Assembly: GCA_017555685.1 (NCBI GenBank)
Contig: JAFZFW010000147.1
Location: forward strand, 1 to 19,119
From: Methanocorpusculum sp.
GTDB lineage: Archaea; Halobacteriota; Methanomicrobia; Methanomicrobiales; Methanocorpusculaceae
Length of the DNA: 19,119 nt
Direction of reading: 5' to 3'
In this document: positions 7,053 through 14,132 of the stretch, in pieces
Layout: each line of letters opens with the position of its first letter
How positions within the stretch are numbered: the stretch's first letter is position 1
Position numbers and translations under genes: made by a program
The notes under the pieces: generated by a model
Databases searched by the model: none
What the model was told of the DNA's origin: nothing
The model's input: only the letters and a program-made list of their open reading frames with translations

Positions 7053-7076
7053 ACAATTCGAACAGAATTGTGGTGA
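7053..7076 (+). promoter_or_regulatory. Perfect palindrome abutting the Shine-Dalgarno of the CBS gene
   Basis: ACAATTC (7053-7059) and GAATTGT (7065-7071) are exact inverted repeats separated by GAACA, and GGTGA (7072-7076) follows at once, about 7 nt before the ATG at 7084. In DNA this is an operator-like dyad over the transcription start; in RNA it is a 7-bp hairpin at the 5' end of the leader touching the ribosome-binding site. Confidence 0.55.
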
Positions 7077-7083
7077 ATATAAA

Positions 7084-7935
7084 ATGGAAATGCTTGCAAA
7101 AGATTTCATGACAAAAGACGTTGTTACGGTGGAGATTCCGTCCAGCCGTGATGATGTCCTTCGTATCCTAAAAAGAACCGGCATCAGCGGTGTTCCGGTA
7201 GTGAAAGGCGAAGAGAAGAAGCTCTTAGGTATCGTTACCAGAAAAGACATCTTAAGAAAACCGGAAGAGACGCAGATTGCGCTTCTGATGACCTCCGACC
7301 CGCTTACCATCGGCCCGGAGACGGAAATCGCTGAAGCAGCACGCATCATGACTGAGATGCGCATCAGAAGACTTCCGGTCATCGACAACGGAAACTTAGT
7401 CGGTATCTTAAGCGCATCTGATATTATCAGCGCTGTTGCAAAGTTAAACGATGCACGCGAGATCCGCGACACCTTTGTCAGCCACAAGACCTTTGCTATC
7501 TGGGAAGAGACCCCGCTGCCGGTTGTCGGCCGTATTATGGAGCTCGCCCACGTCGATGCAATGCCGATCTTAAACTCTGACAATGTCTTAACCGGTATCA
7601 TCTCCGAGCGCGACTTAATCCGCTGTTCCAAGATTGAAGACGACGTTCAGACCAGCGACTTCTCCACCGGAACCGATGATGACGAGTGGACCTGGGAGAG
7701 CATCCGCGACAACCACAGAATCACCTACGGTATTTCCAAGGTTGAACTGCCGAACAAGCCGGTCAAGGATGTTATGATTACCAAAGTCATCTCTGTTCCA
7801 AACAATGCAGAGATCAGCGACTGCGCATTAAAGATGAAGCGCGGCAGAGTTGACCAGATGCCGGTTATCGACAACGACGGAAGACTTTCCGGAATGCTCT
7901 TTGACCGTGACGTTATCCGCGCCCTCTTTGAATAA
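7084..7935 (+). CDS. Four-CBS-domain protein
   Basis: A 283-residue protein made only of cystathionine-beta-synthase domains, approximately residues 6-58, 67-121, 131-181 and 228-282. Each has the signature G/R-x-x-x-(L/M)-P-V-(I/V)-x-x-x-x-x-(L/G)-x-G-(I/M) followed by x-x-D-(I/L/V): GVPVVKGEEKKLLGIVTRKDI, RRLPVIDNGNLVGILSASDI, DAMPILNSDNVLTGIISERDL, DQMPVIDNDGRLSGMLFDRDV. Two Bateman modules are expected, binding AMP, ATP or S-adenosylmethionine-type ligands. An acidic linker (about 182-227, with TDDDEWTWES) separates domains 3 and 4. With no catalytic domain, it probably senses adenylate charge and acts on a partner. It follows the usp gene and has its own TATA box, a Shine-Dalgarno and a striking leader palindrome. 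Confidence 0.93.
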   Translation: MEMLAKDFMTKDVVTVEIPSSRDDVLRILKRTGISGVPVVKGEEKKLLGIVTRKDILRKPEETQIALLMTSDPLTIGPETEIAEAARIMTEMRIRRLPVIDNGNLVGILSASDIISAVAKLNDAREIRDTFVSHKTFAIWEETPLPVVGRIMELAHVDAMPILNSDNVLTGIISERDLIRCSKIEDDVQTSDFSTGTDDDEWTWESIRDNHRITYGISKVELPNKPVKDVMITKVISVPNNAEISDCALKMKRGRVDQMPVIDNDGRLSGMLFDRDVIRALFE

Positions 7936-7967
7936 ATACCTATAACGCAGGCGTTTTCCGCGATAAA

Positions 7968-8010
7968 CAGGAGCCTTGTGAGAGGACATCCTGTCATTTT
8001 TTCTTTTTTC
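7968..8010 (+). terminator. Probable terminator of the CBS gene
   Basis: CAGGA (7968-7972) can pair with TCCTG (7989-7993), followed by a T-rich run to 8010 (TCATTTTTTCTTTTTT). The stem is short; the U-tracts alone may suffice in archaea. Confidence 0.5.
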
Positions 8011-8020
8011 CACAATCAGA

Positions 8021-8029
8021 AGATATATT
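8021..8029 (+). promoter_or_regulatory. TATA box for thioredoxin
   Basis: AGATATATT is centred about 28 nt before the ATG at 8054 but only about 11 nt before the ATG at 8036, so it supports the downstream start. Confidence 0.55.
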
Positions 8030-8053
8030 AGGCATATGAACCTATTTTCTAGT

Positions 8054-8323
8054 ATGTCTAAACCAATTCTCTACGATTTCTTCGCAACCTGGTGCGGTCC
8101 GTGCAGAATCCAGAGCCCGATTATCCACAAAATCAAGGAGACACTCGCAGATAAGGTCGATGTCCAGCTGGTCGATGTTGATGAGCACCCGGACCTGGCA
8201 AACAAATACCGTATCAGTGTTGTTCCGACATTAATCATCGAGAAGGATGGCAATGTTGTTGAGCGCCGTGAGGGTGTAACTGATGAAGTAACCCTGATTG
8301 CTCTCTTAGAACCGCTTTACTAA
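8054..8323 (+). CDS. Thioredoxin / glutaredoxin-like small redox protein
   Basis: A small cytosolic disulfide oxidoreductase of 89 residues, with the canonical WCGPC active site (C14 and C17) and the cis-proline in VVPT (P58). It lacks the first strand and helix of long bacterial thioredoxins, as is usual for the short methanogen thioredoxins of 80-90 aa. An in-frame ATG at 8036 would add MNLFSS, but the TATA at 8021-8029 lies too close to it and at the right distance from 8054, and the protein beginning MSKPILYDFFATWCGPC fits the fold. Neither ATG has a clear Shine-Dalgarno. The Cys-rich thioredoxin-like gene follows 39 nt downstream after a T7 run at 8334-8340, so they may be separately transcribed but functionally related. 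Confidence 0.93.
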   Translation: MSKPILYDFFATWCGPCRIQSPIIHKIKETLADKVDVQLVDVDEHPDLANKYRISVVPTLIIEKDGNVVERREGVTDEVTLIALLEPLY

Positions 8324-8362
8324 TACAACATCCTTTTTTTCTGACAGCGCCTATATGTTATT

Positions 8363-8707
8363 ATGAGTCCTGTTACTGTTTCCATTATCGGATTTACTTA
8401 CCGTCCGTGCGGTCCGTTCCCGTGCGATAAGGATAGAGCATGCGGTCTTGAAGAGTGCTTTGAGAAGGAGAAGCTGTCCTTTGCCTATGCTGCACTGGAA
8501 AAAGTCCTTGCAGAAAAGTACGGCGACAAGATTTCCCTTGAGCTCGTTGCATTAGACAAAGAGATTCCGGAGTATGTCAAGGAACTGGTTGCAAAAGAGC
8601 ACCCGCCGCTGCCGATTGTGTTAGTGAACGGAGAGCTTGTTCCGGTCGGAGCAGTTTCTGTTCCAAAGATTTCTGAATATATCGATATAGCGCTGATGAA
8701 GCACTAA
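8363..8707 (+). CDS. Cys-rich thioredoxin-fold-like protein of unknown function
   Basis: A 114-residue protein that I cannot assign to a named family. It starts with a beta strand (VTVSIIGF), then four cysteines spaced C16-x4-C21-x5-C27-x4-C32 (YRPCGPFPCDKDRACGLEEC) where a thioredoxin would have CxxC. A helix follows (KEKLSFAYAALEKVLAEKYG), then a strand (ISLELVAL), and then PPLPIVLVNGELVPVG, which matches the cis-Pro strand and turn of thioredoxin folds, and a final helix. The overall order fits a thioredoxin-like domain with an expanded active-site loop able to hold a disulfide relay or a metal/Fe-S site. Its position right after thioredoxin supports a redox role; this is inference. No Shine-Dalgarno is evident. 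A T7 run (8713-8719) follows the stop. Confidence 0.85.
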   Translation: MSPVTVSIIGFTYRPCGPFPCDKDRACGLEECFEKEKLSFAYAALEKVLAEKYGDKISLELVALDKEIPEYVKELVAKEHPPLPIVLVNGELVPVGAVSVPKISEYIDIALMKH

Positions 8708-8734
8708 TCCTCTTTTTTTCCTTCCGAGGACAAC

Positions 8735-8744
8735 AGATATATCC
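8735..8744 (+). promoter_or_regulatory. TATA box for the pyridoxamine kinase gene
   Basis: AGATATATCC predicts a start of transcription near 8766 and a leader of about 23 nt that carries a good Shine-Dalgarno, TAGGAG, at 8776-8781. Confidence 0.5.
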
Positions 8745-8788
8745 CGATACAGCATACGAAAACATCACAACTGAATAGGAGTTTTGTT

Positions 8789-9625
8789 ATGACTGACAAA
8801 CGGGTTCTTACCATACAGGATATTTCCTGTTTCGGACAGTGTTCTTTAACAGTAGCACTCCCTATTATCTCAGCATGCGGAATTGAAACAGCAGTTATTC
8901 CATCTGCAGTGCTCTCCACCCACACCAGCGGATTTACCGGATTTACCTGCCATGACCTGGCTGAAGACATCCCGAAAATCCACGCCCACTGGAAGGAAGT
9001 CGGCGTTAAATTCAATGCAATCTACACCGGATACTTAGGAAGCGCAGAGATGATTGCTGATGTGACAGCGATTATGCAGACGCTTGGTACCGAAGACGGT
9101 ATCAATATTGTCGACCCGGCAATGGCTGATGACGGAGTGCTCTACCCTGCATTTGATATGGCATATGTTGAGGAGATGAAAAAGCTCTGCGCTGCAGCAG
9201 ATATCATCCTCCCGAATATCACCGAGGCCTGTATGCTCACCGGCATGGAGTTTAAGACCGTCTATGATGAGGCATACATTCAGGAGCTCATAGCAAAACT
9301 CAGCGAGCTTGGCGCAAAGACGATTATCTTAACCGGCGTCAGCTATCAGGCAGGAAGAACCGGAGTTCTGGTTGTTGAGGACGGAAAGCAGTCCTACTAT
9401 GAACACCACAGAATCGAGAAGGGATGTCACGGCACCGGTGATGTGTATGCATCCGCCTTTGTCGGCGCACTTCTCCAAGGAAAAGATGCATTCACTGCTG
9501 CAAAGATTGCCGCAGACTATACGGTACGCTGTATCGAAGTAACCAAAGACGATGCCGAACACTGGTACGGTGTCAAGTTCGAAAAGGCAATCCCGGAACT
9601 TATCTCCGCAATTTATGCGGAGTAA
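8789..9625 (+). CDS. Pyridoxamine/pyridoxal kinase, PfkB (ribokinase) family
   Basis: Phosphorylates pyridoxal, pyridoxamine or pyridoxine at the 5' hydroxyl with ATP, a salvage route to the cofactor PLP. The 278-residue protein starts with KRVLTIQDISCFGQCSL, as in PdxY-type kinases (a sugar-kinase-like first strand), and keeps STHTSGFTG at 43-51, the metal/phosphate region VDPAMADDGVLY (108-119), NITEACMLTG (143-152) and the C-terminal GCHGTGDVYASAF in which D218 is the catalytic base and GTGD the anion hole. Closest in feel to the PdxY-like enzymes common in Clostridia and other anaerobic bacteria; transfer into the methanogen lineage is possible. The start has a clear Shine-Dalgarno. It is convergent with the ABC permease, 23 bases away, with T-tracts facing both ways (9631-9647). 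Confidence 0.9.
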   Translation: MTDKRVLTIQDISCFGQCSLTVALPIISACGIETAVIPSAVLSTHTSGFTGFTCHDLAEDIPKIHAHWKEVGVKFNAIYTGYLGSAEMIADVTAIMQTLGTEDGINIVDPAMADDGVLYPAFDMAYVEEMKKLCAAADIILPNITEACMLTGMEFKTVYDEAYIQELIAKLSELGAKTIILTGVSYQAGRTGVLVVEDGKQSYYEHHRIEKGCHGTGDVYASAFVGALLQGKDAFTAAKIAADYTVRCIEVTKDDAEHWYGVKFEKAIPELISAIYAE

Positions 9626-9630
9626 ATCTC

Positions 9631-9647
9631 TTTTTTCAAAAAAAAAA
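9631..9647. terminator. Two-way T-tract terminator between convergent genes
   Basis: A T6 run (9631-9636) ends the kinase transcript and an A10 run (9638-9647), read as U-tract on minus, ends the permease transcript. The complementary runs could also form a weak hairpin. Confidence 0.55.
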
Positions 9648-9648
9648 G

Positions 9649-10845
9649 TTAGTCGGTTGACATAGCTTCAACCGGGTTTAAGTTTGCTGCTTTCCATGCC
9701 GGATAGAGACCGGAGATTAAGCAGACAACAAGTCCTACGCCGATACCAACCGGGATGTAGACCAGAACCGAAACGGAAAACATCGCGGTAAATTCCAGAC
9801 CCATAATCATCATGAATATCGGGGAGACGATAAGCGACAGAATAACGCCGAAGACTGCGCCGATAAGACCGATTAATCCTGCTTCATAGAGGAACATCTG
9901 CAGAATCTGACTGCGGAAGGTTCCGATACTGCGAAGAATACCTACTTCTCTGGTACGCTCTTTTACGCTCATCAGCATAACATTGGTGATAGCTACCGCT
10001 GCAACAAGAAGTGAGATAGCAGAGATGATTGTCGTAAAGAGCGAACTCATGCTCATGAGCTCATCGAAGATGTCCATCAGTTCATAGGAGTTGAGGATGG
10101 AGACAGTGTTGTCAGAATCACGATCTTCTTTACCGTTCATCTTCTTCTCAATTGCGGCATCAACTGCTGCAAGCTCTGTCGGGTCGTATGCTTTGATGAT
10201 AATGCTGTTGTAGAGCCCGTAGTTGTTTCCAACAATCGATGAGTACCATTCAGTTGTTCCAAGAATCGCGCTGTCTGTGGCGATGCCGAAAGTCAGCATG
10301 CCGGTATTCTCCATAACGCCTACCACACGGCAGGTGACCTCCTGGCCGCTGACGCCAAGGAAGGAGACGCGGCTTCCGACACGAAGATCATTATCCTCGG
10401 CAAACTGTTCTCCGACAATGACGTTGGTTCCTCCTCTTGGCCAGGTTCCGGAAACCAGTGTTACCAGACTGGACATATCATTTGAATCCAGACCGTAGAC
10501 TGAAGCGGTTACCATTTCCTTTCCAATGGTTACAGGCTTATACGAGGTATAGTAGGGAACCAGTTCATACTCTTTGGTCACGGACTTTGTCGCAGACTCA
10601 ATATTCCGGATATCCTTTTCCGAGAAACCGACGGTCGGGTGTCCGTCAACAACCTTCTCGCCAAGCGGAGAAAGGGTCAGCGTGTCTGCAGTGTCTGAGA
10701 TCATGTTGTCCATCTCATCCGTAAATCCTGCGCTGACCATTCCCATCGAGCAGATGGCAAAGACACCGATTACGATGCCAAGCATAGAGAGAATGGTTCT
10801 GAACTTGTTCAGTTTGAGATTACGCAGTGCAAGCGAGACAATCAT
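9649..10845 (-). CDS. ABC transporter permease, MacB/FtsX type
   Basis: A 398-residue membrane protein with the MacB layout: a first helix near residues 18-38 (RTILSMLGIVIGVFAICSMG), a large extracytoplasmic domain of about 230 residues (MacB periplasmic core-like), then three C-terminal helices around 272-293, 320-347 and 362-385. Conserved FtsX-family signatures are the cytoplasmic loop ERTREVGILRSIG and the C-terminal GLYPAWKAANLNPVEAMS. Such permeases do not form an ordinary channel but transmit ATPase motion to the extracytoplasmic side. I chose the ATG at 10845 because MIVSLALRNLKLNKFRT is the typical family N-terminus; in-frame ATGs at 10905 and 10917 would overlap the ATPase gene by 26-38 bases. 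Third gene of an operon with the COG1361 protein and the ATPase. Confidence 0.9.
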   Translation of the reverse strand: MIVSLALRNLKLNKFRTILSMLGIVIGVFAICSMGMVSAGFTDEMDNMISDTADTLTLSPLGEKVVDGHPTVGFSEKDIRNIESATKSVTKEYELVPYYTSYKPVTIGKEMVTASVYGLDSNDMSSLVTLVSGTWPRGGTNVIVGEQFAEDNDLRVGSRVSFLGVSGQEVTCRVVGVMENTGMLTFGIATDSAILGTTEWYSSIVGNNYGLYNSIIIKAYDPTELAAVDAAIEKKMNGKEDRDSDNTVSILNSYELMDIFDELMSMSSLFTTIISAISLLVAAVAITNVMLMSVKERTREVGILRSIGTFRSQILQMFLYEAGLIGLIGAVFGVILSLIVSPIFMMIMGLEFTAMFSVSVLVYIPVGIGVGLVVCLISGLYPAWKAANLNPVEAMSTD

Positions 10846-10879
10846 TGGAGAATAAATCTGCTGCCAGAGTGTCTTTCCT

Positions 10880-11563
10880 TCATTCTTCGCCAACGATCTC
10901 ACCATCCCGGATAACAATTACCCGGTCCGCATACTCTGCAGTCTCCGGGTTGTGGGTGACCATCACCAGTGTGCGTCCCTGTTTGTGGAGGTCGCTTAAG
11001 ATCTCCATAATCTGTGTACTCATCTTGGAGTCAAGATTTCCTGTCGGTTCATCACAGAGCAGGAAGGTCGGGTCGTTTGCCAGAGCGCGGGCAATTGAGA
11101 CACGCTGCTGCTGACCGCCGGAGAGTTCATACGGCGTGTGCTGCATGCGGTCTTCGGTAAATCCAACCATGGTTAAGAGCTTCTTGACCCGTTCGGAGTG
11201 GTCACGCTGACCGTACTTTAAAATCAGCGGATACTCGACATTCTCATAGGCGGTAAGCAGACTGATTAAGTTGAACTTCTGGAAGATGAAGCCGATGGTA
11301 TTGAGACGGTGTTCGGTCAGTTCATCGTCACTCATGTCCGTAGTCGAGACGCCGTTGATTTTAATCGTCCCGGATGTCGGGACGTCAAGGCATCCAATCA
11401 TATTCATGAGCGTGGATTTACCCGAACCCGAAGGTCCCATGATGGCTACAAATTCGCCGCGTTTGACCGAGAAGTTTACGTGGTTGAGGGCATAGACGTC
11501 TCCTGCCTTCATGTGATAGACTTTGGAGACGTCGATTAACTCAACAACTGGAGCATCATCCAT
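10880..11563 (-). CDS. ABC transporter ATP-binding protein, MacB/LolD type
   Basis: A 227-residue nucleotide-binding subunit that powers the permease encoded downstream. Walker A is GPSGSGKS (43-50), the Q-loop falls in FIFQKFNLI (92-100), the ABC signature is LSGGQQQR (147-154), Walker B is FLLCDEPTGNLD (167-178) and the switch histidine is in VTHN (H204). The family-specific stretch MNMIGCLDVPTSGTIKINGV places it among MacB/LolD/FtsE-like exporters (COG1136). A Shine-Dalgarno CGGAG lies just before the ATG, overlapping the end of the upstream COG1361-like gene (11-base gap), so translation is probably coupled. The substrate is unknown. Confidence 0.96.
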   Translation of the reverse strand: MDDAPVVELIDVSKVYHMKAGDVYALNHVNFSVKRGEFVAIMGPSGSGKSTLMNMIGCLDVPTSGTIKINGVSTTDMSDDELTEHRLNTIGFIFQKFNLISLLTAYENVEYPLILKYGQRDHSERVKKLLTMVGFTEDRMQHTPYELSGGQQQRVSIARALANDPTFLLCDEPTGNLDSKMSTQIMEILSDLHKQGRTLVMVTHNPETAEYADRVIVIRDGEIVGEE

Positions 11564-11574
11564 GAGAAACTCCG

Positions 11575-12759
11575 TTACTTCTGCTCTTTCTTCGGAATCA
11601 GGTTTCCTTTCTTCCAGACCAGGAAGACTGCACCGCCGATGATGAGAATTAAGAGGACAACAGCAATTCCTGCTGCAAGCGGGTTTCCGGCAGAGGAAAA
11701 ACCGGTTCCGGCAGGCTGTACAGCAGAAAGGGAAGCAGTTTCACTCTGCACATAGGTGTTTCCGTTCTCATCCTTGTAGGTGAAGATAAGCTCAATGCTG
11801 TCTGCCTCCGGGTTGACGAAGGTTAACTCGAACTCGGAAAGACCGTCGGTGTCAAGAGATCCGACAACAAAAACCGGATACGGCTGGACTGCCTCTGCAC
11901 CGTCAAGACTGACAACGAGACCTTTTGCCGTGGAAAGACCTGCATTGTTTACATCGCCGGTGATAGTAGTATGAGTTACACCGGTAGTAATCTCAATGTT
12001 GTTGATGAAAAGCTCGGCACCGGTTCTCAGTTCCCCTCCCTCGACCGGGATGGTGATGGTGTCAGTGTGCCAGTTTGGTCCGTTCTTATAAGAGACATCG
12101 AGATTGATTGCTTTGGTGTTCTCAGAGGTGATAACCGTTAAGAAGACATCCTTAGATGCTCCCGGAGTAAGAGATCCGGCAAATACCATGCCTTCTTCAC
12201 AGGAAACACCGTCTCCGGATGCGGTCACGGTTACGGAGTCAATCTGGTTGGAGCGGAGGTTTCCAATAGAGAGGCCGACAACCTGAGTGGTGTCAGGCTC
12301 GAAGTATTCCGGACGCTCAATGACGGAAAGGGATACGGATTTGCTGTCAACGGTTACTGCAAACGGATATTTAATGAATGTATTCTGAATGTTATTGGAT
12401 AATTCAACAGAAAGGGACGGATAGAAGGTTCCTTCTTTGTCATTTGCGGTAATCGGGAAGGTCAGAACCATGGATTTGCCCACACCGATAGACCCAAGAC
12501 TCTTCAGTGCCGGATGACTTACCGAAACAACATCACGGGAATCGGTGATGGCTACCTTATAGATGGTAAGCGGAGTTGATCCGGCATTGAACAGAGTCAC
12601 AACAAGCTGACCGGTCTCTCCCGGCATCAGCGTACTTGGCGTAAGCGTGAGACTTACATCACAGGATGGCTCGGTTACCGTAGCACTTCCTGCTCCGACG
12701 AATGCGAAGAGGAAAAGCGCAGTAACAACGAGAATTTTGAAACAGGACTGCGTTTTCAT
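11575..12759 (-). CDS. Secreted, C-terminally anchored COG1361-type S-layer-like protein
   Basis: A 394-residue surface protein. It has an N-terminal signal peptide (MKTQSCFKILVVTALFLFAF, ending near GSATVTEP) and a C-terminal transmembrane helix (AAGIAVVLLILIIGGAVFLV) followed by a basic cytoplasmic tail (KKGNLIPKKEQK). Between them are three or so Ig-like beta domains of the NEW3/CARDB kind: repeated patterns such as DVSLTLTPSTLMPGETGQLV and GNLRSNQIDSVTV, with few cysteines. COG1361-type proteins are often encoded next to MacB-like ABC genes in methanogens, as here, so it probably serves as the extracytoplasmic partner of the exporter, in the way MacA or an adaptor does in bacteria; that role is inferred. 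It is first in the operon, with a TATA element at 12787-12796. Confidence 0.85.
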   Translation of the reverse strand: MKTQSCFKILVVTALFLFAFVGAGSATVTEPSCDVSLTLTPSTLMPGETGQLVVTLFNAGSTPLTIYKVAITDSRDVVSVSHPALKSLGSIGVGKSMVLTFPITANDKEGTFYPSLSVELSNNIQNTFIKYPFAVTVDSKSVSLSVIERPEYFEPDTTQVVGLSIGNLRSNQIDSVTVTASGDGVSCEEGMVFAGSLTPGASKDVFLTVITSENTKAINLDVSYKNGPNWHTDTITIPVEGGELRTGAELFINNIEITTGVTHTTITGDVNNAGLSTAKGLVVSLDGAEAVQPYPVFVVGSLDTDGLSEFELTFVNPEADSIELIFTYKDENGNTYVQSETASLSAVQPAGTGFSSAGNPLAAGIAVVLLILIIGGAVFLVWKKGNLIPKKEQK

Positions 12760-12786
12760 ATCTGTCTAATCTATGGTTCACGACAG

Positions 12787-12796
12787 GATATATACT
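12787..12796 (-). promoter_or_regulatory. TATA box of the ABC operon
   Basis: Read on minus this is AGTATATATC, about 28-32 nt before the ATG at 12759, implying a leader of only a few bases. The T-run that ends radA (A6 at 12810-12815 on plus) lies just upstream. Confidence 0.5.
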
Positions 12797-12837
12797 TTCT
12801 ATGATGAGCAAAAAAGGGAAGGAGGAATAAAAGAGAT

Positions 12838-13827
12838 TCAGGCTTCTTTGAGACCGTCCATCTCGACAGCAAATGCAGCCTCTCCTTCCGGAAGATTCGG
12901 GCTGTCTACGAGGCGCGCGATACGCTTGCCGCCTTTGCTCTTGCGTAAGTAGATACGGAAGGTTGCGGTGTGTCCGACGATATTTCCTCCAATCGGTCTG
13001 GTCGGGTCACCGAAGATTGCTCCCGGATTCGACATGACCTGGTTGGTAACGATAGCTACCGCGTTTAAGTCATCGATGAGTTTGAAGAGATCGTGCATGT
13101 GACGGTTGAGCTTCTGCTGACGTCCGGCAAGTGTTCCGCGTCCGGCATATTCTGCACGGAAAAGACCGGTTAGGGAGTCGATGATAACAAGCTTGACCGG
13201 GCGGCCTGCTTCCCTCATCTGGTTTGCGAGGTCGCGTGCTGCATCAATTAAGAGCATCTGGTGATCGGATGAGTGGGCTCGGGCAACGTGGATGTTTGCA
13301 AGGAAGGTCTCGACAGACGGAAGCTCGTATCCTTCCGGAAGTTTGTCGAACTCAAGACCGTTTACCATCTGCTCGATACGCTCCGGGCGGAAGGTGTTTT
13401 CAGTATCAATATAGAGACAGGATCCGGAAAGTCCGCCAAGCTCAGGCGGGAGCTGACAGTTTACTGCCATCTGATGAACAATCTGGGATTTACCGGAACC
13501 GAACTCACCATAGACTTCAGTGATTGCCTGCGTCTCAAGACCGCCGTCAAGCATCTCGTCAAACTCCGGGACAAGGGTTTTGAGTTTTAAGACATCCTTT
13601 CTGCGGAGGAGAATGTCCGTACCGGTCTTGAATCCGCCAATATCTGCAAGTTCTCCGGCGGCACGGATGATCTTCTTTGCGGTGGTTTCTCCGATATCAG
13701 TAGCTTCAGCTAAGTCTGCCGGGGTTGCCGTAGCGATTGATTCAACGGTTAAGTATCCTGCCTCGCGCAGGCGGTCTGCGGTTGCCGGTCCGACTCCTGG
13801 CAAATCTTCAATTTCAATGGATGACAT
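12838..13827 (-). CDS. radA: DNA repair and recombination protein RadA
   Basis: The archaeal RecA/Rad51 recombinase, which forms ATP-dependent filaments on single-stranded DNA and catalyses strand exchange. The 329-residue length is typical. The N-terminal helix-hairpin-helix domain (residues 4-60) has [17 protein letters not shown] and a second [13 protein letters not shown] hairpin. Walker A is GEFGSGKS (107-114), Walker B LVIID (213-217), and the DNA-binding L2 loop lies around [20 protein letters not shown] (262-281). The polymerisation motif region [16 protein letters not shown] joins the domains. No intein is present. A strong TATA (13876-13886) and Shine-Dalgarno AAGGAG (13838-13843) precede it. 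It is transcribed alone; upstream lies a 338-base gap with inverted repeats. Confidence 0.98.
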   Translation of the reverse strand: MSSIEIEDLPGVGPATADRLREAGYLTVESIATATPADLAEATDIGETTAKKIIRAAGELADIGGFKTGTDILLRRKDVLKLKTLVPEFDEMLDGGLETQAITEVYGEFGSGKSQIVHQMAVNCQLPPELGGLSGSCLYIDTENTFRPERIEQMVNGLEFDKLPEGYELPSVETFLANIHVARAHSSDHQMLLIDAARDLANQMREAGRPVKLVIIDSLTGLFRAEYAGRGTLAGRQQKLNRHMHDLFKLIDDLNAVAIVTNQVMSNPGAIFGDPTRPIGGNIVGHTATFRIYLRKSKGGKRIARLVDSPNLPEGEAAFAVEMDGLKEA

Positions 13828-13837
13828 ATCTTCTTTT

Positions 13838-13886
13838 CTCCTTATCGTATGAGATATACTAATACATCAACCTTCGAGTATATAAA
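13838..13886 (-). promoter_or_regulatory. radA promoter and ribosome-binding site
   Basis: On minus, GGTTTATATACTC at 13876-13888 is a near-consensus TATA box, predicting transcription from about 13855. The 28-nt leader carries AAGGAG (13838-13843), ten bases before the ATG. radA is one of the genes here using a leader and Shine-Dalgarno rather than leaderless initiation. Confidence 0.65.
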
Positions 13887-13902
13887 CCCCTGACCGCGCG
13901 GT

Positions 13903-14001
13903 GCGAAAGTGCCCTCCAAAATCAGAACTGCAAAAATTCAGAGACAGTAAAACGATTTGATTTTAATTTAAACCCGTTAAAACACCCAAACGCACTTTCG
14001 C
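13903..14001. repeat. 10-bp inverted repeat upstream of radA
   Basis: GCGAAAGTGC (13903-13912) and GCACTTTCGC (13992-14001) are exact reverse complements, 79 bases apart. The first copy lies just upstream of the radA BRE/TATA and next to the palindrome CCGCGCGG (13894-13901); the second overlaps another palindrome, TTTCGCGAAA (13996-14005). Confidence 0.6.
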
Positions 14002-14120
14002 GAAAAGCCATCCCCAGACAGAAAATACGGCAGGAAACGGCGTATTTTCCAAGTGACCGGGAAACCGGAGAGGGCAGAATGATGATGCAGAAAACGATGA
14101 TTTGCGGACTCGCAAAACCC
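13992..14120. other. Hairpin-rich stretch between radA and the phosphatase gene; candidate structured RNA
   Basis: No open frame of interest is seen. In 130 bases there are: palindrome TTTCGCGAAA (13996-14005); GAAAATACG (14021-14029) pairing with CGTATTTTC (14041-14049), a 9-bp stem with an 11-nt loop; CCGG-GAAA-CCGG (14057-14068), a 4-bp stem closed by a GNRA tetraloop; and TTTGCG-GACT-CGCAAA (14101-14116), a 6-bp stem with a 4-nt loop. A TATA-like TTTTAATTTAAAC at 13961-13973 would start a plus transcript close to 13995. The downstream gene has its own TATA at 14133-14142, so this is not needed as its leader. Confidence 0.35.
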
Positions 14121-14132
14121 CCGGAATAAGAG

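Noticed and set aside
7026..7631. A 201-codon minus-strand frame
   Set aside because: It is antisense to the CBS gene. Its Ser/Ile/Met-rich composition is typical of a reverse-frame shadow.
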